The position numbers were made by a program, and so were the translations under genes. This document shows positions 57,042-64,000 of a stretch of DNA of 64,000 bases, piece after piece (within the stretch, counting starts at the first letter, position 1; the number at the start of each line of letters is the position of its first letter). Source of the DNA: an uncultured Clostridia bacterium (GTDB lineage: Bacteria > Bacillota > Clostridia > Christensenellales > QALW01); the NCBI GenBank assembly GCA_934434555.1, contig CAKRZX010000001.1, positions 124,001 to 188,000 on the forward strand. The letters are read 5' to 3'. The notes under the pieces were generated by a model that worked only from the letters and a program-made list of their open reading frames with translations, ran no database searches and had not been told where the DNA came from.

Positions 57042-57112
57042 ATTATGTTGCGTTTTTTATCATTTTTTCACAATTTTTTCGCGTATATTTTTTCAACAAT
57101 TAAAAACAACTA

Positions 57113-57141
57113 TTGACATATTGCCGATTTTATTGTAAAAT
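57113..57141 (+). promoter_or_regulatory. SigA-type promoter of the abrB-like gene
   Basis: TTGACA (57113-57118), 17-nt spacer, TAAAAT (57136-57141), start codon at 57177. Confidence 0.8.
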
Positions 57142-57176
57142 GAATTTGAAATTAAAAAGATATGGGGGTTATCTTT

Positions 57177-57428
57177 ATGAAAGCAATGGGTATTGTAAGA
57201 CAGTTTGACGAATTGGGACGCGTAGTTATACCGAAGGGAATCAGAACCCGTTTCGACCTTAAAGCGGGCGACGCGGTTGAGATTTATGTTGATGACACCG
57301 GCTCAATTATGCTGAAAAAGTACGAGCCCGCTTGTATGTTCTGCAACAGCGTGGACGACGTAATCGAATTCGGCGGCAAACTTATTTGCAAAGAATGCAT
57401 CAACAAAATTAAAGAAAGCGTAAAGTAA
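57177..57428 (+). CDS. AbrB/SpoVT-type transition-state regulator with zinc-binding tail
   Basis: An 83-residue DNA-binding protein. The N-terminal swapped-hairpin AbrB domain is clear (GIVRQFDELGRVVIPKGIRT, then DLKAGDAVEIYVDDTG). The C-terminus has two Cys pairs, CMFC and CKEC, a zinc-ribbon-like tail found in many clostridial AbrB proteins. These regulators control the transition from growth to stationary phase and sporulation. The ATG at 57177 follows GGGGG at 8 nt; the glycosidase gene starts 4 nt after its stop codon, so they may be co-transcribed. Confidence 0.92.
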   Translation: MKAMGIVRQFDELGRVVIPKGIRTRFDLKAGDAVEIYVDDTGSIMLKKYEPACMFCNSVDDVIEFGGKLICKECINKIKESVK

Positions 57429-57432
57429 TTTA

Positions 57433-58671
57433 ATGATTGCAGACTATTGCAACTGCGAAAGACTTATCCGTGAATATGCGGATAAGTCTTTTTGTATGTT
57501 TTTCAGAGAAAGCGGCGGTCAGATAAATTACAAATTCATCGTTCCCGGCGCCTGTTACCCGCAGGAACTCTGGGATTGGGACAGTTGGCTGACCGATGTC
57601 GCGTTAGGCGACATTACAACCGATGACATCAGCGAATACGAAAAAGGCTGTGTTCTTAACTTTTTGGAGCATATCCGTCCCGACGGCTGGATGCCCATAG
57701 ACATTACGCCCGTAAAATGTATGCCGCCCTTTGATGAGAGCGACGTTGTTCCCGGACATAAAACGAACACGCACAAGCCCTGTCTTGCGCAGCACGCGCT
57801 TTACGTTTCGGAAAAGCTCAATGATTTTTCGTGGCTTGACGGGTACTTTGACAAATTTGAAAAGTATATCGGTTTCTACTTTGAAAACTGTTTTCATGCG
57901 CCTACGGGACTGTATTTTTGGCTTGACGACTGCGCTATCGGCGTGGACAACGACCCTTGCGCGTTCTACCGTCCCGACGGCAGTTGCGCGTCAATATACC
58001 TCAACAGCCTTATGTACAGGGAACTGCTTGCGTTAAGCGCGCTTGCCGCTCACTTTGATGCGGAAAAATCCGATTTCTACGCAAAAAAGGCGGAAACTTT
58101 GGGCAACGCGATTCGCGAAAACTGTTGGGACGAACGCAACGGATTCTTTTACAGCGTTGATATCAACTTAAAGCCCATAACAAAGAACTTTTTGCATTTG
58201 GGCGCACCGCGTCACTGGAACGGACTTATTCAGCGTATAGACGTTTGGACGGGATTTATGCCCCTTTGGGCGGGAATTGCCACGCCCGAACAGGCAAAAC
58301 GCGTGGTTGAGGAAAACTACCGTAACGAAAAAACTTTCAACTGCAACGGCGGTATCAGGACGCTTTCAAAACTTGAAAAGATGTACCGCGTTCAGCCCTC
58401 GGGCAATCCGTCCTGTTGGCTCGGTCCCGTTTGGGGAATATCAAACTATATGGTATTCAAAGGCTTGCTTGACTACGGTTACTTTGACGACGCCGTATCG
58501 ATTTGCGAAAAGACGATAAAACTTTTTGCCGACGACATTGAAAAAAATGGTGCCATGCACGAATACTATGACCCCGACACCTGTGAGGGTGTAAACAACC
58601 TCGGTTTCCAAAGTTGGAATCTGCTTGTTGCGGGAATGGTCAAGTGGTACTCGGAAAACGTTATAAAATAA
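57433..58671 (+). CDS. GH63/GH37-like (alpha/alpha)6-barrel glycosidase
   Basis: A 412-residue intracellular enzyme with a six-hairpin barrel fold of the trehalase/mannosylglycerate-hydrolase type. Signature blocks: CYPQELWDWDSWLTDVALGD (substrate-binding Trp/Asp), RPDGSCASIYLNSL, IDVWTGFMPLWAG, and near the end SCWLGPVWGISNYMV and HEYYDPDTCEG (possible catalytic Glu). The sugar substrate cannot be stated from sequence. No signal peptide. It lies 4 nt after the AbrB-type gene and ends at a strong terminator. Confidence 0.82.
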   Translation: MIADYCNCERLIREYADKSFCMFFRESGGQINYKFIVPGACYPQELWDWDSWLTDVALGDITTDDISEYEKGCVLNFLEHIRPDGWMPIDITPVKCMPPFDESDVVPGHKTNTHKPCLAQHALYVSEKLNDFSWLDGYFDKFEKYIGFYFENCFHAPTGLYFWLDDCAIGVDNDPCAFYRPDGSCASIYLNSLMYRELLALSALAAHFDAEKSDFYAKKAETLGNAIRENCWDERNGFFYSVDINLKPITKNFLHLGAPRHWNGLIQRIDVWTGFMPLWAGIATPEQAKRVVEENYRNEKTFNCNGGIRTLSKLEKMYRVQPSGNPSCWLGPVWGISNYMVFKGLLDYGYFDDAVSICEKTIKLFADDIEKNGAMHEYYDPDTCEGVNNLGFQSWNLLVAGMVKWYSENVIK

Positions 58672-58672
58672 G

Positions 58673-58708
58673 ACAGTGCGGGATTTTTCCCGCGCTGTTT
58701 TTGTTTTA
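58673..58708 (+). terminator. Rho-independent terminator of the abrB-glycosidase unit
   Basis: ACAGTGCGGG, short loop, CCCGCGCTGT, TTTTTGTTTT. Confidence 0.85.
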
Positions 58709-58770
58709 TGTGAGACAGCAGTAACGCAAAAGCAATTTTATCAAACAATTTTCAATCACCCCTTTTTCCC

Positions 58771-62365
<3,595 letters not shown>

Positions 62366-62372
62366 ATGAATT

Positions 62373-62400
62373 AAGCACCGTGAAATAAGCGGTGCTTTTG
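62373..62400 (+). terminator. Rho-independent terminator of the beta-galactosidase gene
   Basis: AAGCACCG, 9-nt loop, CGGTGCTT, TTGTTTT. Confidence 0.82.
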
Positions 62401-62749
62401 TTTTGCGGTAAATGTTTTTTACCGGCTGTATGCTATCATCTGTTCCCGCGTTATGTCCTCTGCATCCTTGACGATTCCGGGGAACACGAATACTTGTGAT
62501 TACTAAAATCAGTGAAGAGTTTTGTTTAAAAGATTTGGAAAATATGAAGTAAGAAAACAAATCGCTTAAAAACATACTTGTCTAAAATAAATCAGATATT
62601 AATAACGATACCCTCAGCACTTGCAAGACGCTTAGCACGGTGTTAGTAGTCTGACACACCTGCACATCCCCGCGCCCAACAGTCACAGACGGCTCCGCAC
62701 AGCGATGGTCTGCTGTGCGGAGCCGTGCTTTGGTGGGAATTCCAGCAGA
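62401..62749. other. Intergenic stretch with one long hairpin
   Basis: Between the convergent beta-galactosidase and the Cys-rich surface gene. The only structure seen is a 15-bp hairpin, GGCTCCGCACAGC ... GCTGTGCGGAGCC, at about 62688-62725, without a T run on either side. No gene or repeat recognised elsewhere. Base composition shifts to higher G+C from about 62640 on. Confidence 0.6.
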
Positions 62750-64000
62750 TTAAAGCATTTCTGTCTTCGCTCTCTTTTTCTTAATCAGGACAACCGCGAC
62801 GGCTGCACCAGCGCCAAGCACCACAACGATCAAAACAATATACAGAACCGTATGGTTTTTCGTGGCGGCAGGCGTATCTGTGGATGCGTTGTCATCCGTT
62901 CCTGCCGGCGTATCTGTGGATGTGTTGCCGTCCGGCCCTGTCGGTGTTCCTTCACCCAGTTTGCCGATGGCCAGCTTTCCCAGCTTTGTCAGTTTGGCAG
63001 ATATCGTTTTGCCGTCTTCGCTCACAACAGCCTCGACTTCCTCCGCCGTACCATCTTCCGCAAGAAGGTACAGAGCCACATCCGTACCAAATCCATCCGG
63101 GATTGGCAGAGTAACTGTCACTTCGCCGTTTGGCTGTGTGACGACGCCGTTCTTGGTAGCAGTCAGACTGTACAGCTTAAAAGCACTGATGCTCTCCTTC
63201 AGGGCATTTTCTGCCGATGTGTAGGATGGATTGTCCTCGTAGATCTCCTCAACCACTAACTCTGTCCCAGCCTCAAAAACACCCTCGTCGGCCTCAAACT
63301 CCGCCCCGGTCGTCTCATCCTTGGCCGAGCACGGAATCACTTCGCTGGTGATCTCGCCACAGCGCTTACATTTGCCCTCTTTCAGTCCGGTGCTACTGAT
63401 GGTCGCTTCTTTGACAATGGTGGGGTTCTCGAAATCGTGTCCTAGCGCCTTGGTGGTGCGGCTCTCCACGGCATCGCAGGCAAAGCACTTCCGCTCCTGC
63501 GTACCGCCCTCTGTGCAGGTAGCCTCCTTGGTATCCATCCATGCACCGAAGCCATGTCCCTTGGCCTTAATCGTATTGGTGGTGGTTTGTCCGCAGCGGC
63601 TACACTTACCGGATTCAATCCCCGGTTCTGTGCAGGTGGGCTGCTTTGTCACCATCGGATTGGAAAAGCTATGTCCCAGCGCTTTGATCGTTCTCGTCTC
63701 CACATTGCTGCACTTGGAGCAGCTGCGCTTTTCCTCACCATTCTCGGTGCATGTAGGCGCCTTGCTTTGCGTCCAGCCGCCCATACTGTGTCCGGTGGCG
63801 CCGACTGTCTGGTCTTCTGTCTTGCCGCACACCAAACAGGTCTTGGTCGTGGTGCCGGGTGTAGTGCAAGTAGGCTGCTTGGTGATGTGCCACTCTCCCC
63901 ATTTATGTGCATTGTTTTTGGCCACGGTTTCCGTCTTTTCCGCTCCGCACGCCGTGCAGGAAAATACCTTTGTACCGCTTTCCTTGCAGGTGACTGGCTT
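62750..64000 (-). CDS. Cys-rich repeat surface protein with C-terminal membrane anchor (5' end outside window)
   Basis: The frame is open to the right edge, so the N-terminus is missing; at least 416 residues are present. Repeats of the type CTExGxxxxxCSxCGxxxxRTIKALGHSF continue from the edge to about 270 residues before the end and match those of the cohesin-like protein at 24852-26627. A beta domain (EFEADEGVFEAGTELVVEE) and a transmembrane helix (TVLYIVLIVVVLGAGAAVAVV) with the basic tail IKKKRAKTEML follow, again like that protein. Whether a cohesin-like domain sits at the missing N-terminus cannot be seen. Codon use (many CTG, GCC, CGG) differs from nearby genes, so it may be a recent arrival. 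Confidence 0.85.
   Translation of the reverse strand, partial: KPVTCKESGTKVFSCTACGAEKTETVAKNNAHKWGEWHITKQPTCTTPGTTTKTCLVCGKTEDQTVGATGHSMGGWTQSKAPTCTENGEEKRSCSKCSNVETRTIKALGHSFSNPMVTKQPTCTEPGIESGKCSRCGQTTTNTIKAKGHGFGAWMDTKEATCTEGGTQERKCFACDAVESRTTKALGHDFENPTIVKEATISSTGLKEGKCKRCGEITSEVIPCSAKDETTGAEFEADEGVFEAGTELVVEEIYEDNPSYTSAENALKESISAFKLYSLTATKNGVVTQPNGEVTVTLPIPDGFGTDVALYLLAEDGTAEEVEAVVSEDGKTISAKLTKLGKLAIGKLGEGTPTGPDGNTSTDTPAGTDDNASTDTPAATKNHTVLYIVLIVVVLGAGAAVAVVLIKKKRAKTEML

Noticed and set aside
62688..62725. Strong hairpin taken at first as a terminator of the Cys-rich surface gene
   Set aside because: No T run follows on either strand, so termination by this hairpin alone is not supported.

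Overview
The window looks like chromosomal DNA of an anaerobic, spore-forming, Gram-positive Firmicute of the class Clostridia, most likely a gut commensal related to Oscillospirales (inference from gene content; no taxonomic search was possible). Support: sporulation genes (sigK, spoIIID, spoIIP, gpr, a SpoVT/AbrB-type regulator, spoIIIJ/yidC with jag), a flavodiiron protein, a T-box leader, housekeeping promoters of the TTGACA-17-TATAAT type, AGGAGG ribosome binding sites, and many glycan-active or surface proteins.

Layout. 1-3.5 kb: end of an ammonium-transporter/P-II fusion, a T-box with an AAC specifier, asnB and a DUF4349 lipoprotein. 3.7-7.8 kb: a minus-strand operon of a NagD-like phosphatase, a metallophosphoesterase and an AT-rich type II restriction-modification pair. 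7.8-12.4 kb: serpin, split threonine/serine exporter, GH78-like rhamnosidase, zinc-ribbon membrane protein. 12.5-19 kb: sigK, topB, spoIIID, an hflX with an extra JAMM-like domain, brnQ. 19-21.8 kb: DeoR regulator divergent from lyxose/mannose isomerase and a PfkB sugar kinase. 21.8-31.1 kb: the most unusual region, an operon HNH endonuclease > dockerin-bearing BspA-like protein > cohesin-like membrane-anchored protein > BspA-like protein > 50-residue acidic peptide, divergent from a small HTH regulator with repeated operator-like sites. 32-36 kb: the jag-yidC-yidD-rnpA-rpmH cluster facing dnaA across an oriC-like region. 36-45 kb: a large membrane protein, glycosidase-like protein, glycerophosphodiesterase, engB-lon. 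45-51.4 kb: lipoprotein, nagA, an inverted-repeat (MITE-like) element, a second acidic peptide and its large carbohydrate-binding partner, flavodiiron protein. 51.4-57.4 kb: phosphohexomutase, surface proteins, spoIIP, gpr, rpsT, abrB. 57.4-64 kb: two glycoside hydrolases separated by a tandem intergenic repeat, then a second Cys-rich anchored surface protein cut by the window end.

How it fits together. The replication-origin cluster marks the chromosome core. Around it are sugar-use genes (GH78, GH2, GH63/37-like, DUF5696-like, nagA, lyxose isomerase/kinase, phosphohexomutase) and a cell-surface apparatus. The best candidate for a little-described system is that apparatus: adjacent genes encode a type I dockerin on a leucine-rich-repeat protein and a cohesin-like domain on a membrane-anchored protein. 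In addition, two large secreted proteins with a common C-terminal domain are each followed, 11-12 nt downstream, by a short acidic peptide of the same MK-x-x-Y-x-x-P-E-I type.
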